64,000 nt of DNA, taken from the NCBI RefSeq assembly GCF_900638385.1, contig NZ_LR134510.1, forward strand, positions 124,001-188,000. Reading direction: 5' to 3'. Origin of the DNA: Actinobacillus delphinicola. GTDB taxonomy: Bacteria > Pseudomonadota > Gammaproteobacteria > Enterobacterales > Pasteurellaceae. The notes below the pieces were generated by a model. That model did not search any database. It had not been told where the DNA came from and saw only the letters and a list, made by a program, of their open reading frames with translations. The translations under genes and the position numbers were made by a program. Positions 49,453-58,640 of this stretch are shown in pieces (within the stretch, counting starts at the first letter, position 1; each line of letters begins with the position of its first letter).

Positions 49453-49556
49453 TCGTTGTAATACAAGCAAAATGAGAAACGTTGTTACAATAAGATTCAA
49501 AAGAATCGCAATGCACTGCCCCTTGAGATTTTCGGATCACAAGGGGCATCATCTTT
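49453..49556 (+). ncRNA. tracrRNA of the type II-C system
   Basis: The anti-repeat (TTGTAATACAAGCAAAATGA, then GAAACGTTGTTACAATAAG) complements the array repeat with the central bulge known from Neisseria. Next a GATTC-AAAA-GAATC stem and a terminal GCCCCTTG...CAAGGGGC hairpin followed by ATC, matching the NmeCas9 tracrRNA layout closely. It guides RNase III maturation and binds Cas9. Its GCAAAA pairs exactly with the TTTTGC repeat version. Confidence 0.95.
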
Positions 49557-49671
49557 CCCGCCTGAGTAAAATCTTCTTTTTAACAAGTTTAACTATTGCA
49601 CAACTATTTATTTACAAATATAATACCTATGATTGGTTAACTCTTTTTGTTACTTGTGGAGATAATATCTA

Positions 49672-50526
49672 ATGACTAATCTTATTGAAAACATTAAAAA
49701 CACCGATTTCCATCACATTTTGATGGACTGGGTTGTTCCTTATTCTGTAAAAATTATTCTTGCGATCATTATTTACTATATCGGTCGTAAAGTAATTCGC
49801 TTAATCAGCAAATTAATTCGTAAAGGCATGGATAAATCTGGCAGTGATCCAATGCTTTCTAGCTTTGTAATGTCAATTTTTGACTTAATAGGCTTAATCC
49901 TTGTTATCATTATTGCACTTGCACAATTAGGTGTTGATACTTCTTCTTTCGTTGCGTTAATCGGTGCTGCGGGCTTAGCAGTAGGTTTATCACTTAAAAA
50001 CTCTTTACAAAACTTTGCTGCAGGTATCATGATTCTTGTATTTAAACCGTTCCAAAAAGGTCACTTCATTGAAGGTGCTGGCGTTTCTGGTACTGTTGAA
50101 GATATCGGTTTAATCATGCTTAAACTTAAAACCCCTGATAACAAAATCGTGATCGTGCCTAACTCAACAATGTTCAGCGGCAATATCACTAACTACTCTA
50201 TGACTGGTCAACGTCGTGTAGATTTACTTATTGATATCGCTTATAGCGCAAATATCAAAGAAGCACGCGATGTGATTTTAGGTGTACTTGAATCAGAAAC
50301 ACGTTTATTAAAATCACCAGAACCATCAATCGGTGTTAATGCACTTGCAAGCAGCAGCGTACAATTATTCGTACGTGGTTGGGTGAATACTGCTGACTAC
50401 TTTGCAGTAAAAGCAGATTTATTAGAACGTATCAAAGTAACCCTTGATCAAAATAATATTGAAATTCCATACAATACATTAGACGTAAACCTACGCACTG
50501 ATGTAAACGTAAAAACTGATAAATAA
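49672..50526 (+). CDS. mscS: Small-conductance mechanosensitive channel
   Basis: 284 residues (E. coli 286). Three membrane helices, with the pore-lining TM3 in the Gly/Ala-rich FVALIGAAGLAVGLSLKNSLQN stretch near 90-112, then the beta domain (FKPFQKGHFIEGAGVSGTVEDIG; VPNSTMFSGNITNYS) and the C-terminal alpha/beta domain. It opens on membrane tension to release solutes under osmotic downshock. It lies between the tracrRNA and CRISPR array 2. Confidence 0.97.
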   Translation: MTNLIENIKNTDFHHILMDWVVPYSVKIILAIIIYYIGRKVIRLISKLIRKGMDKSGSDPMLSSFVMSIFDLIGLILVIIIALAQLGVDTSSFVALIGAAGLAVGLSLKNSLQNFAAGIMILVFKPFQKGHFIEGAGVSGTVEDIGLIMLKLKTPDNKIVIVPNSTMFSGNITNYSMTGQRRVDLLIDIAYSANIKEARDVILGVLESETRLLKSPEPSIGVNALASSSVQLFVRGWVNTADYFAVKADLLERIKVTLDQNNIEIPYNTLDVNLRTDVNVKTDK

Positions 50527-50535
50527 TCAGTTATT

Positions 50536-50563
50536 ACGCCCTATTTTTCGGAAAATTTTATGA
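50536..50563. repeat. Intergenic palindrome family, half copy
   Basis: ACGCCCTATTTTTCGGAAAA then an AT centre; begins about 10 bases after the mscS stop. Confidence 0.6.
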
Positions 50564-50568
50564 TATTT

Positions 50569-50597
50569 GCCACCATTTTTATGGTGGCTTTTTTATT
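50569..50597 (+). terminator. Intrinsic terminator after mscS
   Basis: GCCACCAT-TTTT-ATGGTGGC followed by T residues; insulates mscS from array 2. Confidence 0.92.
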
Positions 50598-50613
50598 TTT
50601 GAAGCAGTAAAGG

Positions 50614-50913
50614 GGCAATACACCCTTTCTCATTTTGCTGTGTTACAATGAATTTGAAAAGATGGTCGCACAACGTGCGGTTGTAACTCCCTTTCTCATT
50701 TTGCTGTGTTACAATGCGGGAGTGACGGAAATCACGAGCTATAACGTTGTAACTCCCTTTCTCATTTTGCTGTGTTACAATTACAACATAATTCAAGATC
50801 TAATCAATCGAGTTGTAACTCCCTTTCTCATTTTGCTGTGTTACAATTTCTATTTCTTTAACGATCTGATTTATCAAGTTGTAACTCCCTTTCTCATTTT
50901 GCTGTGTTACAAT
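50614..50913 (+). CRISPR. Type II-C CRISPR array 2: 5 repeats, 4 spacers
   Basis: Same 36-base repeat, orientation and 66-base period as array 1, with 30-base spacers. Repeat 1 is degenerate in its first nine bases; the other four carry the TTTTGCTGTG version throughout. It is followed by the same conserved flank as array 1, so both arrays are likely served by one Cas set. Confidence 0.97.
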
Positions 50914-51014
50914 ACCCTTGCGAATAACGTATTATTTTCAATGTGTTATTGGTAATCTATTAAATAAAAAATCGTAAAATTTGGAGATTTTCTTTCCGAT
51001 TTTGCGATTTTTTT
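50914..51014 (+). promoter_or_regulatory. Conserved 3' flank of array 2 (leader-like) ending in a terminator
   Basis: Starts ACCCTTGC and follows the array 1 flank closely, differing at only about a dozen positions over ~100 bases. It ends with AATCGTAAAAT paired (one mismatch or G-U) to ATTTTGCGATT and a T run. Confidence 0.75.
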
Positions 51015-51070
51015 GCAAAAAACTTATACGTTTTAGTTCGTGATTGCTTTTAGATTGTGATTTTCTAAAT

Positions 51071-51101
51071 AAAAAGCCCTGTTTAAAAACAGGGCTTTTT
51101 T
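51071..51101. terminator. Bidirectional terminator beside rlmB
   Basis: AAAAAGCCCTGTTT and AACAGGGCTTTTT stem with T runs on both strands. Confidence 0.9.
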
Positions 51102-51124
51102 ATATGAGGTACAGAAATACTTTA

Positions 51125-51862
51125 TTAAGCCATACGTTGGCGGACGATTTCAAATAAGCATACACCAGTTGCTACGGAAACGTTTAACGAGGAAACACTT
51201 CCTGCCATTGGGATACTGATTAATTCATCGCAAGTTTCTCGGGTTAGGCGACGCATACCATCACCTTCTGCCCCCATAACAAGTGCGGTTGCGCCTGTTA
51301 ATTTAGTTTCATAAAGTGTGCTGGTCGCTTCGCCTGCGGTTCCTACTACCCAAATGTTGTGGCGTTGCTGTAATTCACGAAGGGTGCGTGCTAGGTTTGT
51401 TACACGCACTAATGGCATCGTTTCTGCTGCACCACACGCTACCTTGCGAGCGACTGAGGTTAGCTGTGCCGCATTATCTTTTGGTACGATAACGGCTGTT
51501 ACCCCTGCTGCATCGGCAGTACGTAAGCATGCACCAAGATTATGCGGATCTGTTACGCCATCTAGCACTAGCAATAATGGATTTGCGGTATTTGTAATTA
51601 AGGTATCCAAATCATTTTCATTGAGGGGTTTTGCCTCTTGGATTTTAGCAATCACCCCTTGGTGATTTTCCCCCTGTGCTTTTTTATCCAAGGCATCGCG
51701 ACCACAAAACTGTACAGCGATGCCAAGTTGGCGTAATTGTTGAAGGATAGGATTAAGGCGTTTATCATCACGCCCTTTTAATACATAAACTTCAATTAAA
51801 CGCTCTGGTGCACGGGTTAAAAATGCTTGTACAGCGTGGATACCATAAATTTGTTCTGCCAT
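51125..51862 (-). CDS. rlmB: 23S rRNA (guanosine-2'-O-)-methyltransferase
   Basis: 245 residues (E. coli 243), SpoU/TrmH-type trefoil-knot enzyme that methylates G2251 of 23S rRNA. N-terminal L30e-like substrate domain, then the three SpoU motifs: [17 protein letters not shown] near 102-118, [13 protein letters not shown] near 198-210, and SLNVSVATG near 225-233. It follows rnr at 31 bases, as in E. coli. One uptake signal lies inside. Confidence 0.97.
   Translation of the reverse strand: MAEQIYGIHAVQAFLTRAPERLIEVYVLKGRDDKRLNPILQQLRQLGIAVQFCGRDALDKKAQGENHQGVIAKIQEAKPLNENDLDTLITNTANPLLLVLDGVTDPHNLGACLRTADAAGVTAVIVPKDNAAQLTSVARKVACGAAETMPLVRVTNLARTLRELQQRHNIWVVGTAGEATSTLYETKLTGATALVMGAEGDGMRRLTRETCDELISIPMAGSVSSLNVSVATGVCLFEIVRQRMA
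51281..51289 (+). repeat. DNA uptake signal sequence (Hin type)
   Basis: AAGTGCGGT core within rlmB. Confidence 0.75.
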
Positions 51863-51893
51863 TTTTTCTCACTTCTATCAAATTAAATTATCG

Positions 51894-54338
51894 CTAAGCT
51901 TTTTTCGCTCGGCTTTTTTTACTCACTTTTGTACGAGATTTTGATGCTGACTTTTTCGTTGCTCTTACTTTACTCGTACTTTTTTTCTTGTTTGCTTTCG
52001 CATTCTTTTTAAAGGCCGCTTGTTGGGTTTCTTTATTTGCTAACTCTTTAAAACGTTTTTTTGCTGTTTTTCCAGAATTACGCACCCCACGTGCACTGTC
52101 TAACAATTCAAAGTCAATTTGACGTGCTTCTAAGTTTACACCAATTACTTTGACTTTAACGCGATCACCAAGGCGATATACCATACCTGAATTTTCACCG
52201 ATAAGGCGTTGAGATGCAGCATCATATTGGTAATATTCGTTACGTAAACTTGAGATATGCACTAACCCATCAATGAACAATTCATCAAGACGAACGAATA
52301 ATCCGAAACTGGTTACCGACGCAATCACACCCGTATATTCGCCACCAACGTGATCTTGCATAAATTCGCATTTTAACCAATCTGCTACATCACGGGTTGC
52401 GTCATCAGCACGACGTTCTGTCATGGAACAATGATCGCCTAGCGCATCCATTTCATCAAAACTGTAATGATAACCGCCAGTGTCGGTCGTTTTACGTTTT
52501 AATCCTTTTCCTTTTGCTAACACATATTTAATGCCACGGTGTAAGGTTAAATCTGGATAACGACGAATTGGTGAGGTGAAATGTGCATATTCTTGTAACG
52601 CCAATCCAAAGTGTCCTTCATTTTCTGCTGAGTAAATCGCTTGACTTAGAGAGCGTAATAGCATCGTTTGGATTAATTCGTAATCTGGACGATTGCGTGC
52701 AGCTTCTAGCAATTCAGCAAAATCTTCTGTTGTTGGATCGTCACCGCCTTGTAAACCTAAACCTAATTCCCCTAGAAATTCACGGAAGGCTTTAAGTTTT
52801 TCTTCACTTGGTTTTGCATGCACACGGAATAATGCAGGTTCTTTGTGTTTTTCAACAAAGTTCGCTGCACAAATATTCGCAGCGATCATACATTCTTCAA
52901 TAATTTTATGCGCATCATTGCGTACGACAGGCTCAATACGCTCAATACGTCCCATTTCATTGAAAATAAATTTACTTTCAATAGTTTCAAAATCGATTGT
53001 GCCACGTTGTTCACGTGCAGTTAAAAGGGCTTTATATAAATCGTAAAGATCAGATAAATGTGGCACGAGGTTTGCATAGCGTTCGCATAATTCTTCGTCT
53101 TTATCGACAAGAATTTTTGCCACTTTGTTATACGTTAAACGTGCAAACGAATTCATTACGCCTTCATAGAATTTGTAATCTTTAATTTGCCCTTCTTTAT
53201 CAATCGCCATTTCACAAACCATACAAAGTCGATCGACTTGTGGGTTTAGTGAACATAAGCCATTTGATAACACTTCAGGCAACATTGGCACTACCCGACT
53301 TGGGAAATAAACGGAATTTCCTCGATTATGTGCTTCTTTATCTAAAGATGAATTTGGACGAACATAATAACTCACATCTGCAATCGCTACCCATAATCGC
53401 CAGCCACCTTTTTCAGCTTGGCAATATACGGCATCATCAAAGTCGCGTGCATCTTCACCATCAATGGTGACTAATGGTAAATTACGTAAATCGGCACGGT
53501 TTTGTTTTGCCTCATCAGGGACACTTTCGCCCCATTGCTGGCTTTGTTTTAATACGGCTTTTGGAAATTCGTGTGGAATATCATAACGACGAATGGCGAT
53601 TTCAGTTTCCATGCCTTTTGCCATATTATCGCCTAGCACTTCGGTAATTTCTCCCACGAGTTGTCCAAAACCTGCATTACGTGATTGCAAACGTACGACA
53701 ACAACTTGCCCCATGCGAGCATGACGGCGTGCATTATCAGGAATGAGGATATCCCGCTGAATACGGTTATCATCTGGCACGACGTAACCTAAGCCATTTT
53801 CTAGGAAAAAACGTCCTACGATTTGTTGTTTACGTTCTTCTAAAACACGGACGATACGCACTTCTTGGCGACCACGTCGATCAAAACCATTTGGCTGAGC
53901 TAACACGATATCGCCATGGATAACGCCACGCATTTGGTGGTTAGGAATAAAAAGATCTTTTTTCAATCCATCTACTTGTAAAAAGCCATAACCATCACGG
54001 TGACCGATAACTTCACCTTTAATAAGATCTAATTTTTCAGGTAATGCAAAACGTTTGCCTTTTGTGAAAATAACTTGCCCTTCGTTTTCCATTGCACGTA
54101 ATCGACGACGTAGCCCTTCTTTACGATCTTCGTCATCGATTTGCAAAATATCTAATAATTCTGCACGGGAAATCGGGGCGTTATACTCACGCATAATTTG
54201 TAAAATAAATTCTCGACTTGGCACGGGATTTGCATATTTTTGCTGTTCACGTGCAAGATTTGGGTCTATAAGTGCAGCGTCCTTAAATTTTTTAACCGCA
54301 CTTACGGTTTTTTTATTCTGTTTTTTTACTGTTTTCAT
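51894..54338 (-). CDS. rnr: Ribonuclease R
   Basis: 814 residues, a processive 3'-5' exoribonuclease able to degrade structured RNA. HTH_12 domain at the N-terminus, two cold-shock-type RNA-binding domains, RNB catalytic domain with [12 protein letters not shown] near 295-306, S1 domain ([15 protein letters not shown] near 650) and a Lys/Arg/Ser-rich tail. It is cotranscribed with rlmB. An uptake signal overlaps its first codons. Confidence 0.97.
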   Translation of the reverse strand: MKTVKKQNKKTVSAVKKFKDAALIDPNLAREQQKYANPVPSREFILQIMREYNAPISRAELLDILQIDDEDRKEGLRRRLRAMENEGQVIFTKGKRFALPEKLDLIKGEVIGHRDGYGFLQVDGLKKDLFIPNHQMRGVIHGDIVLAQPNGFDRRGRQEVRIVRVLEERKQQIVGRFFLENGLGYVVPDDNRIQRDILIPDNARRHARMGQVVVVRLQSRNAGFGQLVGEITEVLGDNMAKGMETEIAIRRYDIPHEFPKAVLKQSQQWGESVPDEAKQNRADLRNLPLVTIDGEDARDFDDAVYCQAEKGGWRLWVAIADVSYYVRPNSSLDKEAHNRGNSVYFPSRVVPMLPEVLSNGLCSLNPQVDRLCMVCEMAIDKEGQIKDYKFYEGVMNSFARLTYNKVAKILVDKDEELCERYANLVPHLSDLYDLYKALLTAREQRGTIDFETIESKFIFNEMGRIERIEPVVRNDAHKIIEECMIAANICAANFVEKHKEPALFRVHAKPSEEKLKAFREFLGELGLGLQGGDDPTTEDFAELLEAARNRPDYELIQTMLLRSLSQAIYSAENEGHFGLALQEYAHFTSPIRRYPDLTLHRGIKYVLAKGKGLKRKTTDTGGYHYSFDEMDALGDHCSMTERRADDATRDVADWLKCEFMQDHVGGEYTGVIASVTSFGLFVRLDELFIDGLVHISSLRNEYYQYDAASQRLIGENSGMVYRLGDRVKVKVIGVNLEARQIDFELLDSARGVRNSGKTAKKRFKELANKETQQAAFKKNAKANKKKSTSKVRATKKSASKSRTKVSKKSRAKKA
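54295..54303 (-). repeat. DNA uptake signal sequence (Hin type), reverse orientation
   Basis: ACCGCACTT followed upstream by AT-rich DNA, matching the extended uptake signal; within the first codons of rnr. Confidence 0.8.
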
Positions 54339-54426
54339 TCTGTTAATTCCTTGTGTGTTTAATTTTAATTATTATTTTTATCAAAATAGGATTGCTGGGA
54401 AGTACTCACAATATATGGGGGCTTAG

Positions 54427-54465
54427 TAAAAAAACAACCCTTTTACTTAACGCAAAAGGGTTTAT
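54427..54465 (-). terminator. Terminator between miaB and rnr
   Basis: AACCCTTTTGCG and AAAAGGGTT form the stem; on the minus strand it is followed by seven T. Confidence 0.8.
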
Positions 54466-54473
54466 TTTATTGA

Positions 54474-55901
54474 TTATTCAACACGGTATTGTCCGACACC
54501 TAAATCGTCTTCTTTTCGCGTTCTTTCCATCACTTCCTGTGGACTTTGTGCAATACGTAAACCCATTTCATCTTCGGTACGTACTACGTCACCACGTAAG
54601 GAGTTGGTATAAACATCGGTGATTTTGATATCTACGAATTTACCAATCATGTCTGGTGTACCAACGAAGTTTACGATACGGTTATTTTCGGTACGTCCTG
54701 TTAATTCCATGATGTCTTTTTTAGACGGCCCTTCAACTAACACACGTTGTTCTGTTCCCAACATTGCACGGCTAAATTGAGCTGCTTGGTTATTAATGCG
54801 TTGTTGTAAAAGATATAAACGTTGTTTTTTCACTTCTTCATCTACGTCATCTGGCATATCCGCTGCTGGCGTACCTGGACGTGCAGAATAGATGAAGCTA
54901 TAACTCATATCAAAGTTTACTTGTGCGATAAGATTCATCGTATCTTCAAAATCTTGTTCGGTTTCGCCAGGGAAACCTACGATGAAGTCAGAGCTGATTT
55001 GAATATTTGGACGCACTTTGCGTAATTTACGAATGATCGATTTATATTCAAGTGCAGTATGACCACGTTTCATTAAGTTTAAGATACGGTCAGAACCTGC
55101 TTGTACTGGTAAGTGTAGGAAACTCACAAGTTCTGGGGTATCACGATATACATCAATAATATCATCTGTAAATTCAATCGGATGGCTTGTTGTAAAGCGT
55201 AAACGATCAATACCATCAATACTTGCTACTAAACGCAATAATTCTGCAAATGAGCAAATGCCACCATCAAATGTTGCACCACGATACGCATTTACATTTT
55301 GTCCAAGTAAGTTTACTTCACGTACACCTTGTGCTGCTAGTTGTGCCACTTCAAATAAAATATCATCTACTGGACGAGAAACTTCTTCACCACGAGTGTA
55401 AGGCACGATGCAGTAGGTACAGTATTTGTTACAGCCTTCCATAATAGAAACGAAAGCGGTCGCCCCTTCTGCACGAGGTTCTGGTAAGCGGTCAAATTTT
55501 TCGATTTCTGGGAAACTGATATCGATAACAGAACGTGATCCACCACGAATTTGGTTAATCATCTCTGGAAGACGATGTAAAGTTTGTGGTCCAAAAATGA
55601 CATCAACGTAAGGCGCACGTTGACGAATATGTTCACCTTCTTGTGATGCCACACAACCACCTACACCAATTACTAATTTAGGATTTTGTTTTTTTAATTC
55701 TTTCCAACGTCCAAGTTGATGGAAAACTTTCTCTTGTGCTTTTTCACGAATAGAGCAAGTGTTAAGTAATAATACATCGGCTTCTTCTGGATTTTCAGTA
55801 AGCTCTAAGCCATGCGTATTTAAAAGGAGATCCGCCATTTTTGAGCTATCATACTCATTCATTTGGCATCCCCATGTTTTAATATGGAGTTTTTGTGTCA
55901 T
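54474..55901 (-). CDS. miaB: tRNA-2-methylthio-N6-dimethylallyladenosine synthase
   Basis: 475 residues (E. coli 474), radical-SAM methylthiotransferase modifying A37 of tRNAs that read U-initial codons. N-terminal UPF0004 domain with three cluster Cys (GCQMN, NTCSIR, GGCVAS), radical-SAM CxxxCxxC in [16 protein letters not shown] near 152-167, and a C-terminal TRAM domain (RVLVEGPS...[18 protein letters not shown]). Single gene between two transcription units. Confidence 0.98.
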   Translation of the reverse strand: MTQKLHIKTWGCQMNEYDSSKMADLLLNTHGLELTENPEEADVLLLNTCSIREKAQEKVFHQLGRWKELKKQNPKLVIGVGGCVASQEGEHIRQRAPYVDVIFGPQTLHRLPEMINQIRGGSRSVIDISFPEIEKFDRLPEPRAEGATAFVSIMEGCNKYCTYCIVPYTRGEEVSRPVDDILFEVAQLAAQGVREVNLLGQNVNAYRGATFDGGICSFAELLRLVASIDGIDRLRFTTSHPIEFTDDIIDVYRDTPELVSFLHLPVQAGSDRILNLMKRGHTALEYKSIIRKLRKVRPNIQISSDFIVGFPGETEQDFEDTMNLIAQVNFDMSYSFIYSARPGTPAADMPDDVDEEVKKQRLYLLQQRINNQAAQFSRAMLGTEQRVLVEGPSKKDIMELTGRTENNRIVNFVGTPDMIGKFVDIKITDVYTNSLRGDVVRTEDEMGLRIAQSPQEVMERTRKEDDLGVGQYRVE

Positions 55902-55990
55902 TGTTCTTTCATCATTATTAAGTAAATTTTAAGCGAGGTATTTTAGCGGTTTGCAAGCCTTGTGGCTAGTGATTTATTTTTTGCAATCAT

Positions 55991-56030
55991 CACGCCCCAT
56001 TTTTCCTAAAAATTTATATAAAATTACGTG
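55991..56030. repeat. Intergenic palindrome family, diverged copy
   Basis: CACGCCCCATTTTTCCTAAA left arm, AT centre and a decayed right end (ACGTGG). It lies between miaB and the thioredoxin-fold gene, upstream of both. Confidence 0.55.
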
Positions 56031-56104
56031 GCATAGATCACTTTTATTTTTAAATTTTTCGCATAAAATGAAGATATTATTCATTAAATGACAGGAGTAT
56101 GGCA

Positions 56105-56596
56105 ATGTTTACTTACCAAGACTATCTCAACTTCAATTCCAAAGAGGATGCTGAAAAACAGATCGCCGCTTTTGAAAAAATCCAACTTAGTTATGACACG
56201 CTAACGGAATTAGAAAAACTCAAAACTCCGCAAGAATGGATTATCTTGGCAGAACCATTTTGCCCTGATTGTCGTGTTTTCGTCCCTATTATCGAGAAAA
56301 TGGCTCGTAACAATCCCTTATTAACCCTACGTTATATCCCACGTTACGATTTAGAAAAAGCCCAATTGTTTGATTCATCAGAACAACAAAAAGTAATTGA
56401 AGAAACTCATTCGATTCCGAGTGCATTTCTTGTTGGAGAAAAGACAACTGTGATTTATCAAGAATTTCCAAGCCTCGTTAAAGAAAAAATGGATCAATAT
56501 CCTGAAAATTATCAGATGTTGCGTTATGCCTATAGAGAAGGCGGTTTTACCGATCTTATTGAAAAACAACTTGTTGATTTTCTTCTAAGAAAATAG
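56105..56596 (+). CDS. Thioredoxin-fold protein with CPDC motif
   Basis: 163 residues from the second ATG (56105), which is seven bases after AGGAG; the ATG at 56099 is only one base from it. Thioredoxin fold with a CPDC active site in AEPFCPDCRVFVPIIEKMA near 57-75. No signal peptide, so cytoplasmic. Resembles small thioredoxin-family proteins used for disulfide reduction, but the exact subfamily and partner are not clear. Own terminator downstream. Confidence 0.85.
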   Translation: MFTYQDYLNFNSKEDAEKQIAAFEKIQLSYDTLTELEKLKTPQEWIILAEPFCPDCRVFVPIIEKMARNNPLLTLRYIPRYDLEKAQLFDSSEQQKVIEETHSIPSAFLVGEKTTVIYQEFPSLVKEKMDQYPENYQMLRYAYREGGFTDLIEKQLVDFLLRK

Positions 56597-56605
56597 TTTC
56601 TCCCT

Positions 56606-56635
56606 AATACCGACATCTTTGTGTCGGTATTTTTA
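56606..56635 (+). terminator. Terminator after the thioredoxin-fold gene
   Basis: ATACCGACA and TGTCGGTAT with a six-base loop, then T residues. Confidence 0.92.
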
Positions 56636-56714
56636 TGTCTGTACCCACTTTTCTCTAATTATTTTTTATACTAGACTGCTATTCCTTGATCATACTTTGA
56701 ATAAACAATAACTT

Positions 56715-57752
56715 ATGTCATTCTATAAATTGCTTTTTGTCAGTGCAGGATTATTATGCGTTATACCCACAGGATCAGCATTTACTCTTTCTCTTCCTTT
56801 TTTAAAAAAAGAAGCCCAAGATCTTGGTTACACCTTACCTAAACCTTATGGTTTTAATTTCAGCTACATGCATATGCAGCAAGGTATTGCTATTGATAGT
56901 ATTGGTTTTCAAGGCATACAGCTCACCAAGCAACAATTTACACAAATGGGTATCCCCGCTATTTTTCAAAAACCACTCCAATCAAATTTACAAAAAATTA
57001 TTGATAGTCAACTCAATCTTTTTCCAGAAAATGGTAAGCAAAAAAGTAATGTTTTTGTTTTCCGTGCCGATGCATGGGTACTGCCGTTTTTAAATTTATA
57101 TGTCATGGGTGGAAAAATGACGGGAATGTCTTCTTCCAGTGTAACTTTCCAATCTGCCCCCATTCCTTTAAAAGGTATTCCTATTCTTAGCCAAAAATTT
57201 GGAGGTTATTATGCAAAAGGACGCCTTGATAATTTTAAATTGAATCTTAAGGGAAATCTGTACGGAGGCGGTGCGATTATCGCAGGGGGATATAAACATA
57301 TTTTTAGTGTGATAGATTTTAACTATACTAAAAGTAAATTATCCATTATTGATGGCACAATCAAAACATTCGTGATGAGTCCACGTATCGGTTATGACTT
57401 TCAACAGGCACTTCCGCTACGTGTATGGATCGGTGGGATGTATCAAGATGTAGAAGAAAATCTCTCGGGTGATCTTGCAAAACTTGGCTTGCCCAATACC
57501 ATGTCCATGACTTTGTATGATAAGAATAATCAAGTTGCCAAACATTTAAATATTGGGAAGTTAGTTAAAAACGGACAACTGACTATTCCTGCTCCGACTA
57601 TTGGAAAATTCCATGTAAAACAACATTTGATAGCAAAATGGAACACATTACTTGGTTTCCAATATCAAATTAATCCGAATTTAGGACTCATTGTGGAAGG
57701 GGGATTCGGTCGTCGAAAAAGTATTTTAGCTAATTTAGATATTCGCTTTTAA
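56715..57752 (+). CDS. Putative outer-membrane beta-barrel protein
   Basis: 345 residues with a signal peptide (about 22, ending GSA). The mature part alternates hydrophobic and polar residues, is rich in Gly and aromatic residues, and ends in SILANLDIRF with a terminal Phe, the signature for outer-membrane insertion. I do not recognise the family. The central GGYYAKGRLDNFKLNLKGNL and C-terminal GLIVEGGFGRR are typical strands. Stands alone between two terminators; substrate unknown. Confidence 0.75.
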   Translation: MSFYKLLFVSAGLLCVIPTGSAFTLSLPFLKKEAQDLGYTLPKPYGFNFSYMHMQQGIAIDSIGFQGIQLTKQQFTQMGIPAIFQKPLQSNLQKIIDSQLNLFPENGKQKSNVFVFRADAWVLPFLNLYVMGGKMTGMSSSSVTFQSAPIPLKGIPILSQKFGGYYAKGRLDNFKLNLKGNLYGGGAIIAGGYKHIFSVIDFNYTKSKLSIIDGTIKTFVMSPRIGYDFQQALPLRVWIGGMYQDVEENLSGDLAKLGLPNTMSMTLYDKNNQVAKHLNIGKLVKNGQLTIPAPTIGKFHVKQHLIAKWNTLLGFQYQINPNLGLIVEGGFGRRKSILANLDIRF

Positions 57753-57757
57753 GAAAT

Positions 57758-57794
57758 AAAAATGCGTCTTAGTCTTAGATAAGACGCATTTTAA
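57758..57794. terminator. Bidirectional terminator between the barrel gene and satP-type gene
   Basis: AAAATGCGTCTTA and TAAGACGCATTTT stem with an eight-base loop between converging genes. Confidence 0.92.
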
Positions 57795-57814
57795 AATATT
57801 CCATAAAATATACG

Positions 57815-58399
57815 CTACTCTTTCGGTTTATATTCTCCAATTGGGAAAATGGTACGCCCGTAATTTTCATTAATCATTTGAGCACCACCAAGATAGAAAG
57901 CAAGAATCCCTGAAATAAGGCCTAGCCAACCACCAAGATGTAAGAAAGTCGTACCGGCACCAAAATTACCTGCTGCAAGCGAGAACAAAGTAAGGATCAC
58001 AAAGATTAATGTAGCTTGTAGTACGCGGTCTTTATTTAGACTCATTGCAAATAATCCGCAAGTAAAGGCACCCCAAACTAACAGATACCAACCTGTAAAA
58101 TTATCGGTTACTCCTTTTGTAAAGAACATTTGTGATAATACAAATGACCACCAAAAGGCACCAAAACCACCAAAAGCGGTAAAACCGAATGTATCACCTT
58201 TAAAATAACAAAGAAGACCTACAATAAACTGTACTGTCCCACCAAATGCAATCCCCATCGCTAATACAAGCCCTATATTTGAGATAGAATATTCACCAGC
58301 ATTAATAAGAGCAAGGAGCCATGTACTGAGTGCAAAAGAGAAAAGCCCAAGTGGACCTGGATTTCCGGTTGTTTTTTCAATTTTGACTGGCATTTCCAT
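57815..58399 (-). CDS. satP: Acetate/succinate uptake transporter, GPR1/FUN34/YaaH family
   Basis: 194 residues (E. coli SatP 188) with six membrane segments. The family signature NPGPLGLFSFALSTW is at 13-27, and FGGFGAFWWSFVLSQ lies near 75-90. These proteins form hexameric acetate channels in the inner membrane. AAGGAAGG precedes the ATG. Single gene, divergent from the antiporter. Confidence 0.92.
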   Translation of the reverse strand: MEMPVKIEKTTGNPGPLGLFSFALSTWLLALINAGEYSISNIGLVLAMGIAFGGTVQFIVGLLCYFKGDTFGFTAFGGFGAFWWSFVLSQMFFTKGVTDNFTGWYLLVWGAFTCGLFAMSLNKDRVLQATLIFVILTLFSLAAGNFGAGTTFLHLGGWLGLISGILAFYLGGAQMINENYGRTIFPIGEYKPKE

Positions 58400-58640
58400 A
58401 TATTACCTTCCTTTTCAATAAGTTAAATAATAGAATCAAGTAGCTATTAAACTATGAATAGTTACTCTACTGATATATTAGTATATTTAAAATTCTATTC
58501 AAGATTATTTATTGTTCTTTTTGCGTTTATTTTTTAACTTGATTTTGCTTGTTAACACATCCTTTCTTTTTCCTTTTCTTCTGACGTGTTCTTTTATACA
58601 ATTTCCCAAACTAACACAATGACTTATCAGAAGGATTCCT

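Noticed and set aside
43831-50877. Self-targeting spacers
   Set aside because: The 15 spacers were compared by eye with the genes and gaps in the window and no match was found; the rest of the genome cannot be judged.
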